Shown piece by piece: positions 52,094-63,100 of a DNA stretch of 64,000 bases. Within the stretch, counting starts at the first letter, position 1; each line of letters starts with the position of its first letter. The translations under genes and the position numbers were made by a program. The stretch covers positions 186,001 through 250,000 of the forward strand of contig NZ_JACZCQ010000001.1 in NCBI RefSeq assembly GCF_014904705.1, read 5' to 3'. This DNA is from Nisaea sediminum (lineage in GTDB: Bacteria > Pseudomonadota > Alphaproteobacteria > Thalassobaculales > Thalassobaculaceae). The notes beneath the pieces are model-generated. The model ran no database searches and was not told the DNA's origin. It was given only the letters and a program-made list of their open reading frames with translations.

Positions 52094-52957
52094 GTGAATA
52101 TCGCCGTTCCAGTTGCGGCCGTGGAGGGTTTGCACACGACGACCCGCGGAGCTGCGCGTCTCTCCGTCGCGTGCGCCGAGGGGCGTTGCGCAGTCGCGGA
52201 GCTCTATTCCGCCCAGCCGCTGCGGATCCTGACCCCTCGGCCGGGCGTCGGCGAGGCGCTGACGGCGGTGATCGCCAATCTCTCCGGCGGGATCGTCGGC
52301 GGAGACAGATACGAAACCGCAATCGACCTTGGACCCGGTGCAAGTCTTTCCGTGGCGGCGCAGGCTGCCGAGAAGGTTTATCGATCGACAGGAGCCGAGG
52401 CGGAAAATCGTCTGACTTTCAGGCTTGGCGACGGCGCAACGCTCGAATGGCTGCCGCAGGGCACGATCCTTTTCGACCGCGCGATCTTCCGCCAGTCCGT
52501 GAGCTTCGATCTGGCGGAAAGCTCCACCCTTCTCGCAGGGGCGATCTCCGTGCTTGGACGGACAGCCATGGGAGAGACGGTTTCGACGGGACGTTACCGG
52601 GAGCATTGGGACCTGAGACGCGACGGCAGACTGGTCTGGGCCGACCGTTTCGATCTCCGCGATGCCGCCGCCTCTGCGGGACCGGCTTCGGCGATGCGCG
52701 GTGTGTCCACGTTCGCGACGGCGCTTTTCGCCCGGCCGGATGCGGCCGGCGATCTGGAATGGGCGCGGGAGACCATGGCGGAATGCGGCCCTGATGTCCG
52801 CGCGGGCGTGACCGCGATCGACGATCATCTGCTGGCGATGCGCTGGCTCGGCAGTGATGCCATGCGGCTGCGCGAGGCGGTCGGAAAATTCTGGGGCAGG
52901 GCCCGGGCGCGCTGGCTCGGCCGGCCTGAGCGGCTGCCGGTTATCTGGCGAATTTGA
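52094..52957 (+). CDS. ureD: Urease accessory protein UreD
   Basis: 287 residues from GTG 52094, with GGGGAAGG upstream. UreD landmarks: [41 protein letters not shown], and the [13 protein letters not shown] strand. UreD (UreH) forms the UreDFG complex that passes nickel to apo-urease. First gene of ureDABCEFG; 25 bp before ureA. Confidence 0.93.
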   Translation: MNIAVPVAAVEGLHTTTRGAARLSVACAEGRCAVAELYSAQPLRILTPRPGVGEALTAVIANLSGGIVGGDRYETAIDLGPGASLSVAAQAAEKVYRSTGAEAENRLTFRLGDGATLEWLPQGTILFDRAIFRQSVSFDLAESSTLLAGAISVLGRTAMGETVSTGRYREHWDLRRDGRLVWADRFDLRDAAASAGPASAMRGVSTFATALFARPDAAGDLEWARETMAECGPDVRAGVTAIDDHLLAMRWLGSDAMRLREAVGKFWGRARARWLGRPERLPVIWRI

Positions 52958-52982
52958 ACGGGCTTTCGGAGGGGAGGCTGAG

Positions 52983-53285
52983 GTGAATCTGACACCGAGG
53001 GAAAAGGACAAGCTGATGGTCTCGCTCGCGGCCATGGTCGCGCGTGGCCGGCTGGAGCGCGGCGTGAAGCTGAACTATCCGGAAGCGATCGCGCTGATCA
53101 CGGACTATGTGGTCGAGGGCGCGCGGGACGGGCGCTCCGTCGCCGACCTCATGGCGGCCGGCGCGACCGTGGTGAAGCGGTCCGACGTGATGGACGGGAT
53201 CGCGGAGATGATCCACGAAGTCCAGGTCGAAGCCACCTTTCCGGACGGGACCAAGCTGGTCACCGTCCACGATCCGATCCGCTAG
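52983..53285 (+). CDS. ureA: Urease gamma subunit
   Basis: 100 residues from GTG 52983, preceded by GGAGGGGAGG; this gives the canonical [19 protein letters not shown] start. It also has [22 protein letters not shown] (split: [11 protein letters not shown] / [10 protein letters not shown]) and [13 protein letters not shown]. Full length for a separate gamma subunit. Part of the (alpha-beta-gamma)3 urease hydrolysing urea to ammonia and carbamate. Confidence 0.96.
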   Translation: MNLTPREKDKLMVSLAAMVARGRLERGVKLNYPEAIALITDYVVEGARDGRSVADLMAAGATVVKRSDVMDGIAEMIHEVQVEATFPDGTKLVTVHDPIR

Positions 53286-53294
53286 GAGGGTGCC

Positions 53295-53630
53295 ATGATC
53301 CCAGGGGAAATCATCGCTGCCGAGGGCGAGATCGTTCTGAACGAGGGCGCCGAGGCCGTCACCATCGAGGTCGCGAATACCGGCGACCGGCCGGTGCAGG
53401 TCGGCTCGCACTATCATTTCGCGGAAACCAATCCGGGACTTTCCTTTGACCGGGAAGCGGCGCGCGGACGGCGGCTCGACATCCCGTCGGGAACCGCGGT
53501 GCGCTTCGAGCCGGGGCAGACCCGGACCGTCGATCTCGTGCCGTTCCAGGGCGAGCGGAAAGTCTACGGTTTCAATCAGGCGGTGATGGGGCCGCTGGAC
53601 GCCACGCAAGAGTCCGGGGAGGACGCCTGA
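53295..53630 (+). CDS. ureB: Urease beta subunit
   Basis: 111 residues. [18 protein letters not shown] is the standard UreB opening; [11 protein letters not shown] and [19 protein letters not shown] follow. The length is slightly above the usual 101-106, with a short extra C-terminal tail. 9 bp after ureA and 1 bp before ureC. Confidence 0.96.
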   Translation: MIPGEIIAAEGEIVLNEGAEAVTIEVANTGDRPVQVGSHYHFAETNPGLSFDREAARGRRLDIPSGTAVRFEPGQTRTVDLVPFQGERKVYGFNQAVMGPLDATQESGEDA

Positions 53631-53631
53631 C

Positions 53632-55344
<1,713 letters not shown>

Positions 55345-55351
55345 GGGACGC

Positions 55352-55894
55352 GTGGCAGAAACCAGCACAGCAATACCGGACCTCGGACGTGCTGTCGCGC
55401 ATGCGGCTGCGGGACATTGGGACCGAACCAGACAGATCGGCCAGGTGACGCTCGCCTTCGATGACCGTCACCGTCGGCGCATCCGCCTTGAGACGGACGA
55501 AGGCGCCTCCGTGCTCCTCGACCTGCCGCGTGCGGTCGCGCTGTCCGACGGGGACGGCCTTGAACTGGAAGACGGCAGCGGCTGGGTGCGGGTCGCCGCC
55601 GCGCCGGAACCGGTGATGATGGTGCGGGCCACCTCGCCGCATCACCTGCTGCGTCTCGCCTGGCATATCGGCAACCGCCATCTGCCGGCGCAGATCTCCG
55701 AGGCCGAGATCCTGCTCCGCCCGGATCATGTCATCGCCGACATGCTGCGCGGACTGGGCGCGACCGTCACGGAGGCCGAGCAGCCGTTCCAGCCGGAAGG
55801 CGGCGCCTACGATCACGGGCATGGCCATGCCCACGGACACGATCACGGGCATGATCATGACCACAGCCATTCCCATAGCCACCATCATGATTGA
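55352..55894 (+). CDS. ureE: Urease accessory protein UreE, His-rich
   Basis: 180 residues from GTG 55352. The N-terminal UreE domain ([28 protein letters not shown]) and the metal-binding C-terminal half ([27 protein letters not shown]) are present. The last 25 residues are mostly His with Gly, Asp and Ser, a nickel-storage tail like that of K. aerogenes UreE. It delivers nickel to the UreDFG complex. The end overlaps ureF by 8 bp. Confidence 0.94.
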   Translation: MAETSTAIPDLGRAVAHAAAGHWDRTRQIGQVTLAFDDRHRRRIRLETDEGASVLLDLPRAVALSDGDGLELEDGSGWVRVAAAPEPVMMVRATSPHHLLRLAWHIGNRHLPAQISEAEILLRPDHVIADMLRGLGATVTEAEQPFQPEGGAYDHGHGHAHGHDHGHDHDHSHSHSHHHD

Positions 55895-56567
55895 TGGCGG
55901 CGGCACGCTGGCCGCACTCCGCCTGCAGTCCTGGCTGTCTCCGTCATTCCCGATCGGTGCCTACAGCTACAGCCACGGCGTTGAGGGCGCGATCGAGAGC
56001 GGCCTGGTCCGCGACGCCGCGACACTTGAGGACTGGATCGGAGGGCTGCTGCGGTTCGGCACGGGGCGGAACGACGCGATCCTGCTCTCGGAGGCCCGGC
56101 GTCTGGCCTCAACGGGGGATGCGGATGGGATCGTGGAGCTCTCGGAACTCGCTCTGGCCCTGATTCCGACCTCGGAACTGCGGCTGGAAGCGACGTCGCA
56201 GGGAACGGCCTTTCTGAAGACCGTCTCGGCGGCCTGGCCGGAGATCGGGCAGGTCTCAGTACCCCCATCGCCACCGCTTCCGATCGCCTACGGAGCCGTG
56301 ATCGCCGCCGCAGGCATCGAGCTGGGCCTCGCGGGGCCGCTCTTCCTGCAAGCCTTTGTGCATAATCTCGTCTCGGCCGCCGTGCGCGCCGTGCCGCTCG
56401 GCCAGACCGACGGTCAGCGCGTCATTGCGGCATTGGAGACCACGGTCGATGCTGTCTGGCAGGAGAGCCGGGAACTTGGCATCGAAGACATCGGAAGCGC
56501 CGCACTGATGGCGGAATGGAGTTCACTGCACCACGAGGCCATGGACGGCCGGCTGTTCAGATCGTGA
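55887..56567 (+). CDS. ureF: Urease accessory protein UreF
   Basis: 226 residues from ATG 55887, inside the His-tail codons of ureE; upstream in-frame ATGs lie within the His repeats and are less likely. UreF motifs: [36 protein letters not shown] and the C-terminal LFRS. UreF gates UreG GTPase activity in the UreDFG complex. Confidence 0.92.
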   Translation: MIDGGGTLAALRLQSWLSPSFPIGAYSYSHGVEGAIESGLVRDAATLEDWIGGLLRFGTGRNDAILLSEARRLASTGDADGIVELSELALALIPTSELRLEATSQGTAFLKTVSAAWPEIGQVSVPPSPPLPIAYGAVIAAAGIELGLAGPLFLQAFVHNLVSAAVRAVPLGQTDGQRVIAALETTVDAVWQESRELGIEDIGSAALMAEWSSLHHEAMDGRLFRS

Positions 56568-56578
56568 AGGAGGAAAAG

Positions 56579-57205
56579 ATGGCAACAGGACCGCTTCGGG
56601 TCGGGATCGGCGGGCCGGTGGGCTCGGGCAAGACCGCGCTCTGCGAGATGCTGTGCCGGGAGATGAGCAAGACGACGGACATGTTCGTCATCACCAACGA
56701 CATCTACACCAAGGAAGATCAGAAGATCCTGACCCGCACCGGGGCCATCGCGGCCGAGCGCATCATGGGGGTGGAGACCGGCGGCTGTCCGCACACGGCG
56801 ATCCGCGAGGATGCCTCGATCAATCTCGCCGCCATCGACACAATGGTCGGCGCCTTTCCGACCGCGGAACTGGCACTGATCGAGTCCGGTGGGGACAATC
56901 TCGCGGCGACCTTCAGCCCCGAGCTGGCGGATCTGACGATCTACGTGATTGACGTCGCGGCAGGCGAGAAGATCCCGCGCAAGGGTGGGCCGGGTATCAC
57001 GCGCTCCGATCTTCTTGTGATCAACAAGACCGATCTCGCGCCGCTGGTCGGCGCCAACCTTGATGTCATGGCCGAGGACACGAAGCGCCAGCGCGGAGAG
57101 CGTCCGTTCGTCTTCACCCAACTCAAGAACGGACAGGGGGCTGCCGAGATTGCTGCCTTCATCCGGGAAAAGGGCGGCCTTGCCAGCGCCTCGAGCGCAG
57201 CCTGA
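56579..57205 (+). CDS. ureG: Urease accessory GTPase UreG
   Basis: 208 residues from ATG 56579 with the strong RBS AAGGAGGAAA. SIMIBI GTPase motifs: P-loop [11 protein letters not shown], nickel-binding Cys-Pro-His in [13 protein letters not shown], switch [17 protein letters not shown] and base-recognition NKTDLAP. It couples GTP hydrolysis to nickel insertion. Last gene of ureDABCEFG; no strong terminator follows. Confidence 0.96.
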   Translation: MATGPLRVGIGGPVGSGKTALCEMLCREMSKTTDMFVITNDIYTKEDQKILTRTGAIAAERIMGVETGGCPHTAIREDASINLAAIDTMVGAFPTAELALIESGGDNLAATFSPELADLTIYVIDVAAGEKIPRKGGPGITRSDLLVINKTDLAPLVGANLDVMAEDTKRQRGERPFVFTQLKNGQGAAEIAAFIREKGGLASASSAA

Positions 57206-57344
57206 TTTGGGCCTTACCTAGTCTCGGCAGGCCTTAGTTTCGGCGTATTCCGGGCTATGTTGTCTTTTGCGCCAAAGTTGCCGGCCGCTCCCGGACGGGA
57301 CCCGGCGGAAGTTTTCGGGCGTCAGATTCGGATGGAAAGAGGCT

Positions 57345-58328
57345 ATGGGACGTTTCGTACTGGCGCTGGTCGTCGGCTTTGTGGTGCTCGGGTTCTGCAA
57401 CGCGTTCAATCAGACCGCGCCGATCATCAAACCGATAGACGATTGGGAATGGAGCTATCAGGGACGACCGGTAGAGACGGTCGAGTTCGTCGCCTTTGCC
57501 GATCTGGTGCCTCTCGCCTCCGAACTCAATTACACCGCGGAAACCTGGAGCGCCGGACAGACGGAGGTTCCGCGTCTGGTCCTGCAGCAGGTTCCCGAGC
57601 GGTTTGCCGAAGTCACCGTGCACGAGGTGCCGGTCGAGCATAAGAAAAGGATCTTCTTCCAGATGATGTTGCCGCTCGTCCTCATCGCGAACGAGGAGAT
57701 GGCATATGAGCGGGAAGCCCTACTCGCGCTGAAGGCCCGGATCGATGCCGGGCGGATACCGAGTGCAAAGGACCTGATCGAACTCCGCAGGTTTGCGGAC
57801 AAGTACGACGTCTCCATGGAAGGGGACGTCGTACCGGTGCAGAAGGTTCTCGATACGCTGGAGCACCGGATCGACATCGTCCCGCCGTCGCTCGCACTTG
57901 CCCAGGCGGCGATTGAAAGCGCCTGGGGCACCTCCCGTTTCGCGCTCGAAGGCAATGCGCTCTTCGGGCAATGGACTTTCGGCCGCAAGGGAATGGTGCC
58001 GGAGGAACAGAGGACGGAGAAGGGAGACTACAAGGTCGCCGCGTTCCACACGCCGCTGCATTCCGTACGCAGCTATCTGCGGAACCTCAATACGCATCCC
58101 GCCTATCGCGACTTTCGCAAGCATCGCGCTGCCGCACGGACAGACGGTCGGTCGCTCTCGGGCAAGTCTCTTGCGGCTACCCTGTCCCGCTATTCGGAGC
58201 GCGGTGCCGCTTATGTGAAGGAAATCCGGCACCTTATCGCTGCAAACGGTTTGTCGATTCTGGACCGGAGCAAGCTTGTGGACGGGACTGTCTACGAGCT
58301 GGTTCCGGTCTGGCGAGCAGCTGGCTGA
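57345..58328 (+). CDS. Bax-like membrane-anchored glucosaminidase domain protein
   Basis: 327 residues from ATG 57345 (MGRFVLALVVGFVVLGFCNAF), giving an N-terminal signal anchor. The periplasmic glucosaminidase domain (about 170-300) has LALAQAAIESAWGTSRFALEG (catalytic Glu in AAIESAWGTS), NALFGQW, YKVAAFHTPLHSVRSYLRNL and LSRYSERGAAYV. It resembles E. coli Bax and LytF/FlgJ-type N-acetylglucosaminidases and should cleave peptidoglycan glycans. Not clearly linked to neighbours. Confidence 0.87.
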   Translation: MGRFVLALVVGFVVLGFCNAFNQTAPIIKPIDDWEWSYQGRPVETVEFVAFADLVPLASELNYTAETWSAGQTEVPRLVLQQVPERFAEVTVHEVPVEHKKRIFFQMMLPLVLIANEEMAYEREALLALKARIDAGRIPSAKDLIELRRFADKYDVSMEGDVVPVQKVLDTLEHRIDIVPPSLALAQAAIESAWGTSRFALEGNALFGQWTFGRKGMVPEEQRTEKGDYKVAAFHTPLHSVRSYLRNLNTHPAYRDFRKHRAAARTDGRSLSGKSLAATLSRYSERGAAYVKEIRHLIAANGLSILDRSKLVDGTVYELVPVWRAAG

Positions 58329-58390
58329 TCCCGGCAATCGGAAGACATGACGCAAAGGAGCCGGTTTCAGCGGTGAGGCGCCGCGGCTCC

Positions 58391-59047
58391 TCAGTCTCCG
58401 CTATGTGTTGTCGCGAGTTTCACGGCGAAGGCCGCGAAGCCTGCCGCGAACAGGCGCCGCATCCAGATCACCGTTCTTTCCGAGGAAAGCACAAGGTCTC
58501 GAACCTGTGCCGCGAAGAGCCCGTAAATCGTGAAGACGCCGAAGGTCATCAGCATGAAGAGGGTGGCCAGCACGAACATCGCAAATCGAGGCTCCTCCGC
58601 GGTGTGGGGAACGAATTGCGGCAGAAACGCGAGAAAGAACAGGGTCAGCTTGGGATTCAGCAGGTTGATCAGGATGCCTCGCATGGCGATCGCACGCAGG
58701 CTGCTCGCCTCTTCACCGGCGGATTCCCTCTCGGCGTCCGTGTTAAAGCTCGTGCTCCGGTCCCGCCACATGCCCCACGCGAGATAGAGCAGGTAGATCA
58801 CGCCTGCATATTTGATCAAACCGAACAGCAGGGCGCTGGTGTGAAGAAGCGCGGCAAGGCCGAACACGCTCGCCATCAGGTGCGGCACGATGCTGATTGT
58901 GCAGCCCGCGACCGCGGCCATGCTGCTTGTCCGGCTACGAAATAGACCTACCGAGAGCGTGTAGATCACACCTGTGCCCGGCAGCAGGGTGACAAGCAGG
59001 GTCGTTAGGAGAAAGTCGGTCGAGACGATTTCAGAGAGCCCGCTCAT
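58391..59047 (-). CDS. LysE/RhtB family exporter
   Basis: 218 residues, about six TM helices. The LysE signature is TLLVTLLPGTGVIYTLSVGL, followed by the basic cytosolic loop and GILINLLNPKLTLFFLAFLP. It exports an amino acid or related metabolite; the substrate is unknown. Its start overlaps the end of the small membrane protein gene by 4 bp, so the two form a TetR-controlled operon. Confidence 0.88.
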   Translation of the reverse strand: MSGLSEIVSTDFLLTTLLVTLLPGTGVIYTLSVGLFRSRTSSMAAVAGCTISIVPHLMASVFGLAALLHTSALLFGLIKYAGVIYLLYLAWGMWRDRSTSFNTDAERESAGEEASSLRAIAMRGILINLLNPKLTLFFLAFLPQFVPHTAEEPRFAMFVLATLFMLMTFGVFTIYGLFAAQVRDLVLSSERTVIWMRRLFAAGFAAFAVKLATTHSGD

Positions 59048-59466
59048 GCGCTTGCCTTTCCCTGTCGGTGATCCGTTGCGGGTCGGTCTTTGCGGAAGCC
59101 GGCGGCCAGCCGCAAGACCAGGACAACGAGCGCGGCCTCCGCAACGAGCACGGCAGGCCAGATTTGTGTGAATTCGGCAACCAGCAGCTTGTGCGGGCCG
59201 AACGACGGAAGGACGCTAACGATAAACGCCATCGCCGCAATGCGCCACATGCGAGTGCCGGATCTGCAGAGATAGAGCGCCGCCGCCCCGAGTGCGAGGG
59301 AGGCACCAAGGAAAGGTGCGAGCGCGAAGAGTGGGATTGCCAGCGGAGGATGCGGTGGCGTTTGCGTGACAAGGGCGAGCAGCATCACGACCGTGATGGT
59401 CAGCAACGTGACCAAGGCGGCGCCCGCAATTGGGTCCGGGGATGAGGTGGAGGGGGAAGGTTGCAT
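59044..59466 (-). CDS. Hypothetical four-helix membrane protein
   Basis: 140 residues from ATG 59466; longer frames run through the operator region and are rejected. About four hydrophobic segments are seen (GAALVTLLTITVVMLLALVT, IPLFALAPFLGASLALGAAA, RIAAMAFIVSVLPSFGP, PAVLVAEAALVVLVLRLAAGF split as PAVLVAEAALVVL / VLRLAAGF). No family is recognised. It is translationally coupled to the LysE exporter and is the first gene after the TetR operators, so it may assist export. Confidence 0.75.
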   Translation of the reverse strand: MQPSPSTSSPDPIAGAALVTLLTITVVMLLALVTQTPPHPPLAIPLFALAPFLGASLALGAAALYLCRSGTRMWRIAAMAFIVSVLPSFGPHKLLVAEFTQIWPAVLVAEAALVVLVLRLAAGFRKDRPATDHRQGKASA

Positions 59467-59485
59467 GAGAGGCTCCGGAAATAGG

Positions 59486-59529
59486 CGTACCAATTGGTAC
59501 GGACAATTGACCGTACTTATGGGTACGGT
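59486..59529. promoter_or_regulatory. Two TetR-type operators in the exporter/tetR divergent promoter
   Basis: Perfect 16-bp palindrome CGTACCAATTGGTACG (59486-59501), and a second palindrome ACCGTAC-N6-GTACGGT (59510-59529) with shared GTAC arms. They are close to the minus-strand start at 59466 and to the plus-strand tetR start at 59584, so the TetR probably represses both directions. Confidence 0.65.
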
Positions 59530-59583
59530 TGCGGTCAAGCACGTTCTCATGCAAAGAGGATTGCGTATGTGGAGTTGCGGAAA

Positions 59584-60204
59584 ATGAAAGATCGGGACCG
59601 CCGGGAACGGCGGAACGAAATACTCGATGCGGCGATCGAAATTCTGATCGAGCGCGGCTACCGCGAAACCACGATGCTGGCTGTCGCCAAGCGGGCGAAT
59701 GCCTCGAAAGAAACGCTCTACAGTTGGTTCGGCGACAAGACCGGCCTGTTCGAAGCCGTCATTCAGCGCAACGCGGAGCGGCTGCAGCAAGAGATCGCTC
59801 CGTTTCTGTCCGGAGAAGGCGGAGTGGGCGCCTTCCTGACGGATTTCGGCATCGGCCTTCTGAACCTGCTGCTGTCCGAGAGCGGACTGGCCATAAACCG
59901 GGCGGCAATCTCCGAGGCGAGCCGCGATCTTTCCCTCTCGCGGGCTCTGGAGCGGTCGGGCCGCGGCGCGACTTTCCCGCTCGTCATCGATACCCTTCGA
60001 CGGTACGAGGCCGAGGGCGCACTAAAAATGGACAATCCGGTGGACGCAGGTGAGATGTTCCTCGGCCTGCTGACGCGGGATCTCCAGGTGCGCGCCTTGC
60101 TCGGGCTGCAGACCAGCCTTGATCCGTCCGAGATCAGAAGGCGAGCCGAACAGGCGACCGGGGCGTTCCTCCGGGTATACGGAACGGACCCCGTCACGTC
60201 TTAG
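59584..60204 (+). CDS. TetR family transcriptional regulator
   Basis: 206 residues from ATG 59584 (MKDRDRRERRNEILDAAIEI). The HTH includes TTMLAVAKRANASKETLYSW, and a TetR_C_7-like effector domain follows (LTDFGIGLLNLLLSESGLAI; FPLVIDTLRRYEAEGALKM). It is divergent from the exporter operon, with two palindromes in between. A regulator of the LysE-type exporter is the simplest reading; the inducer is unknown. Confidence 0.85.
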   Translation: MKDRDRRERRNEILDAAIEILIERGYRETTMLAVAKRANASKETLYSWFGDKTGLFEAVIQRNAERLQQEIAPFLSGEGGVGAFLTDFGIGLLNLLLSESGLAINRAAISEASRDLSLSRALERSGRGATFPLVIDTLRRYEAEGALKMDNPVDAGEMFLGLLTRDLQVRALLGLQTSLDPSEIRRRAEQATGAFLRVYGTDPVTS

Positions 60205-60213
60205 CCCGATCCC

Positions 60214-60924
60214 CTAGAGGTTATCGAGGTGGTGTTTGGAGAGCAACTCGGTGAGCATCTTTCCCGCCGCACAGCGATGCGCATGGTGAACCGCTCGCGC
60301 ACCCTCCGCATCCCTGTTCAGCAGGCATTCGAGCAGTGCCCGGTGATCCTCCGTCGATTTCCGCGGCGTCGGACGCATGGTCAGCGTTGCCATCCGTGCC
60401 CGGTGAACCTGGGTCCGGTAGCGCGCCGTCGCCTCGATCAGGCGTGCGTTCCCCGACGCCTCGACAAGCAGCGCGTGGAAGGCATCGTCCGCCTCCGCCC
60501 AGCTCACGAGATCGTTTTCGCTGAGGGCGGCTTCCATACGTGCCGTCAAACCTGTCATGGCTGCCATGGTTGCCTCATCCAGCCCCCTCTCGGCGGCGAG
60601 CTGGGCGGCCAGCGGTTCGAGCGCGCTCAGAATCTGATAGATCTCGTTCATGTCCTCGGCCGAGACCGGAAGGACCTGAATGCCCCGGCGCGGGCGCACC
60701 TTGACAAGACCCTCGCGCTCCAGGCGGAGTCCGGCCTCGCGCACCGGCGTGCGGCTGACGCCGATCCATTCCGCGAGTTCGGTCTCGAGATAGGAGGCTG
60801 AGGGCTTCAGCCGTCCATCAAGGATCATTCCCTTCATCGCGCGGTATGCCTTCGCACCGGCGCTCGGATGTCGCTCTTCCGGCAATGCCGGCGCCGAGGA
60901 GGCTGCTGGAAGTCGTGGGCTCAC
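60214..60924 (-). CDS. GntR family transcriptional regulator (FadR/FCD subgroup)
   Basis: 236 residues. The wHTH covers about residues 25-85 (YRAMKGMILDGRLKPSASYL, ISRT-type recognition helix GVSRTPVREAGLRLE). The FCD effector domain has metal ligands in DDAFHALLVEASGN, EDHRALLE and VHHAHRCA. The start overlaps the dehydrogenase stop (ATGA), so it is the second gene of that operon. It is a probable autoregulator acting at 62040-62069. Confidence 0.86.
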   Translation of the reverse strand: MSPRLPAASSAPALPEERHPSAGAKAYRAMKGMILDGRLKPSASYLETELAEWIGVSRTPVREAGLRLEREGLVKVRPRRGIQVLPVSAEDMNEIYQILSALEPLAAQLAAERGLDEATMAAMTGLTARMEAALSENDLVSWAEADDAFHALLVEASGNARLIEATARYRTQVHRARMATLTMRPTPRKSTEDHRALLECLLNRDAEGARAVHHAHRCAAGKMLTELLSKHHLDNL

Positions 60925-62015
60925 GCTGCAACTCCGCGAAGAACGGCATCTGATATCTCCGACGTTCCGGCGTCGCCACCGAGATCGCGGGTCAGGACCG
61001 TTGAGTCCGTCAGTGTCGCGGCCACGGCTCGTTCGATCATCTGCGCGCCTTCGGCGAGCGCGCCGTCCTCATGCTCGTCCGAAAGCCAGTCCAGCATCAT
61101 CGCGGCAGAGAGGAACATGGCGAGCGGATTGGCCACGCCCTTGCCGGCGATATCGGGTGCGCTGCCGTGACAGGGCTGGAACACCGCGTTGCTGTCGCCG
61201 ATATCGGCCGACGGCGCGAGGCCGAGCGTTCCCATGATGCCGGCACCGAGATCCGAGAGGATGTCGCCGAACATGTTCTCCGTGACGACGACGTCGAACT
61301 CCCAGGGCTTCTGCACCATCCACATGGCGAAGGCGTCGACATAGGCGCTGTCGGCGGCGATTTCCGGGAAGGCTTTCGCCCGTTCCTCAAAGATCGAGCG
61401 GAAGAACCAGAAGGCGCGGAACACGTTCGCCTTGTCGATACAGGTGACGCGCCCCGGCGTGCCGCGTTTCGCGGACCGGCGCCGGGCGAGGCGGAAGGCG
61501 AAGTCGAACAGCTTCTCGCTGGTCTGCCGGGTGATCCGGAGCGTCTCGGTCGCGTACTGTCCGCCGACGACCTGGCCTTCGTCCTTGTGGGCGAAGAGAC
61601 CTTCCGTGGATTCGCGGATCAGCACGAAATCGGTTTCGAACACGCGCGGATCGCCGAGCGGTGTGCGTTGTCCTGGATAGAGCTTGACCGGACGGACCCC
61701 GGCATAAAGTCCGAGGGCGAAACGCAGATCGATTTGCGGCGAGATTTCGGTCCCGTCCGCCTTGCGGATGTCCGGCAGGCCCATCGCCGAGAGCAGGATC
61801 GCGTCCGCCGCACGGGCCGCCGCCATGGAATCCGCGGGCAGGGACTCGCCTGTCCGGGCGAAATGCTGTGCTCCGGCGGGCAGGGAGTCGAATTCGAACT
61901 TGCGTCCGACCCGTTTCGACACATCTTCAAGCAACACGCGCGTCGGCGCCATGATTTCGGGGCCGATCCCGTCTCCGTCGAAAAGGGCGATGCGGTAGAC
62001 GCGGTTACTCTTCAT
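60921..62015 (-). CDS. Isocitrate/isopropylmalate dehydrogenase family protein
   Basis: 364 residues. Beta-decarboxylating dehydrogenase landmarks: GDGIGPEIM (N-terminus), [14 protein letters not shown] (substrate arginines and phosphate loop), the catalytic Lys in [29 protein letters not shown] (metal Asp residues) and [17 protein letters not shown] (NAD loop). It could be a 3-isopropylmalate, tartrate or other 2R-hydroxy-acid dehydrogenase. The pairing with a GntR regulator and no leu genes suggests a catabolic substrate such as tartrate or an alkylmalate. Confidence 0.85.
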   Translation of the reverse strand: MKSNRVYRIALFDGDGIGPEIMAPTRVLLEDVSKRVGRKFEFDSLPAGAQHFARTGESLPADSMAAARAADAILLSAMGLPDIRKADGTEISPQIDLRFALGLYAGVRPVKLYPGQRTPLGDPRVFETDFVLIRESTEGLFAHKDEGQVVGGQYATETLRITRQTSEKLFDFAFRLARRRSAKRGTPGRVTCIDKANVFRAFWFFRSIFEERAKAFPEIAADSAYVDAFAMWMVQKPWEFDVVVTENMFGDILSDLGAGIMGTLGLAPSADIGDSNAVFQPCHGSAPDIAGKGVANPLAMFLSAAMMLDWLSDEHEDGALAEGAQMIERAVAATLTDSTVLTRDLGGDAGTSEISDAVLRGVAA

Positions 62016-62039
62016 CTGATCCTCGTTCCCAGAGTTGGA

Positions 62040-62069
62040 AATAACGTATGCGTTAATGTGTACGTTATT
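62040..62069. promoter_or_regulatory. Operator candidate for the dehydrogenase/GntR operon
   Basis: Perfect 9-bp arms AATAACGTA (62040-62048) and TACGTTATT (62061-62069), with an inner TAACG-TATG-CGTTA palindrome (62042-62055). It lies 25-54 bp upstream of the dehydrogenase start, a natural operator site for the co-encoded GntR. Confidence 0.55.
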
Positions 62070-62239
62070 TTTGACCGGTTAGTCGAGGATGGATAACGGC
62101 CGATGCCGCAGGACAGCGTTGTTGCTTTCGGCATCAATCACTCATGCCTTGCCGGTGGTTGCATCGGATGTGGAGGCGTGTTCCCATTTTAACCGGATGG
62201 TCTTTCAAAGGGGGGCGGTCGTGAAGGCGCTTTTCGGCA

Positions 62240-63100
62240 ATGGGTGATGTGCGGACAGCGCGCTGGCGCGAAGCCGGCGGATCCACGCGGCTCAGTGCCG
62301 GCGGGGTCGAGCTGGAATCCTATACCGTGGGTCCGCCCCCGGACCGGGCGCCGACACTGGTTCTGCTGCATGAAGGGCTTGGCTGCGTTGCGCTCTGGCG
62401 GGATTTCCCCCGAAGCCTCGCCGAGGCCACGGGATGCGGCGTGCTCGCCTTTTCCCGCGCCGGATACGGGGCCTCCGACCCCTGTTCGCTGCCCCGCCCG
62501 CTCGATTACATGACCCGCGAGGCGGTTTCCGTGCTCCCCGAGGTTCTGGACGGGATCGGATTCCGCGAGGGCTTGCTGATCGGCCATAGCGACGGAGCCT
62601 CCATCGCAGCGATCCATTGTGGTGAGGTCCGCGATCCGCGGGTGCGCGGACTAGTGCTTATGGCACCGCATTTCTTTACCGAGGAAATAGGGCTTGCGGC
62701 GATCGCGAAGGCGCGGACGGCCTATGCCGAGGGTGACCTGGGCGACCGCCTGGCGAAATATCACGTCAATGTGGACGCGGCCTTCCAGGGTTGGAACGAC
62801 GCCTGGCTCGATCCCGGATTCAAGGCCTGGGACATCCGGAACTGCCTCGACCCGATATGCGTCCCGGTTCTTTGCCTTCAGGGCGAGGGGGATCAGTATG
62901 GGACCGAAGCGCAGGTTCGGGTGGTGGCAGAGCGCGTTCCGGCAAGGGTCGATATCCGGATGATTGCCGATTGCCGTCATGCGCCGCATCTGGAGGCGCC
63001 GGATATCACGCTGGACGAAATCACGGAATTCATCGCCCGCCTGCGGGCTGGCGGCGCGCTAACGGCCGGAGCGACGAATGTTCGACGGATTCAAAACTGA
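62240..63100 (+). CDS. Alpha/beta hydrolase
   Basis: 286 residues. The nucleophile elbow is GHSDGAS (Ser117), the oxyanion region LLHEGLG, the acid Asp probably in GEGDQYGT and the His in DCRHAPHLE. No signal peptide. A serine hydrolase of unknown substrate (esterase or C-C hydrolase like). It overlaps the next hydrolase gene by 23 bp, so the two are translationally linked. Confidence 0.82.
   Translation: MGDVRTARWREAGGSTRLSAGGVELESYTVGPPPDRAPTLVLLHEGLGCVALWRDFPRSLAEATGCGVLAFSRAGYGASDPCSLPRPLDYMTREAVSVLPEVLDGIGFREGLLIGHSDGASIAAIHCGEVRDPRVRGLVLMAPHFFTEEIGLAAIAKARTAYAEGDLGDRLAKYHVNVDAAFQGWNDAWLDPGFKAWDIRNCLDPICVPVLCLQGEGDQYGTEAQVRVVAERVPARVDIRMIADCRHAPHLEAPDITLDEITEFIARLRAGGALTAGATNVRRIQN

Noticed and set aside
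55800-55890. Tandem CATGGCCATGCCCAC-like repeats as a CRISPR or satellite
   Set aside because: They encode the His-rich nickel tail of UreE, a known feature of this protein.
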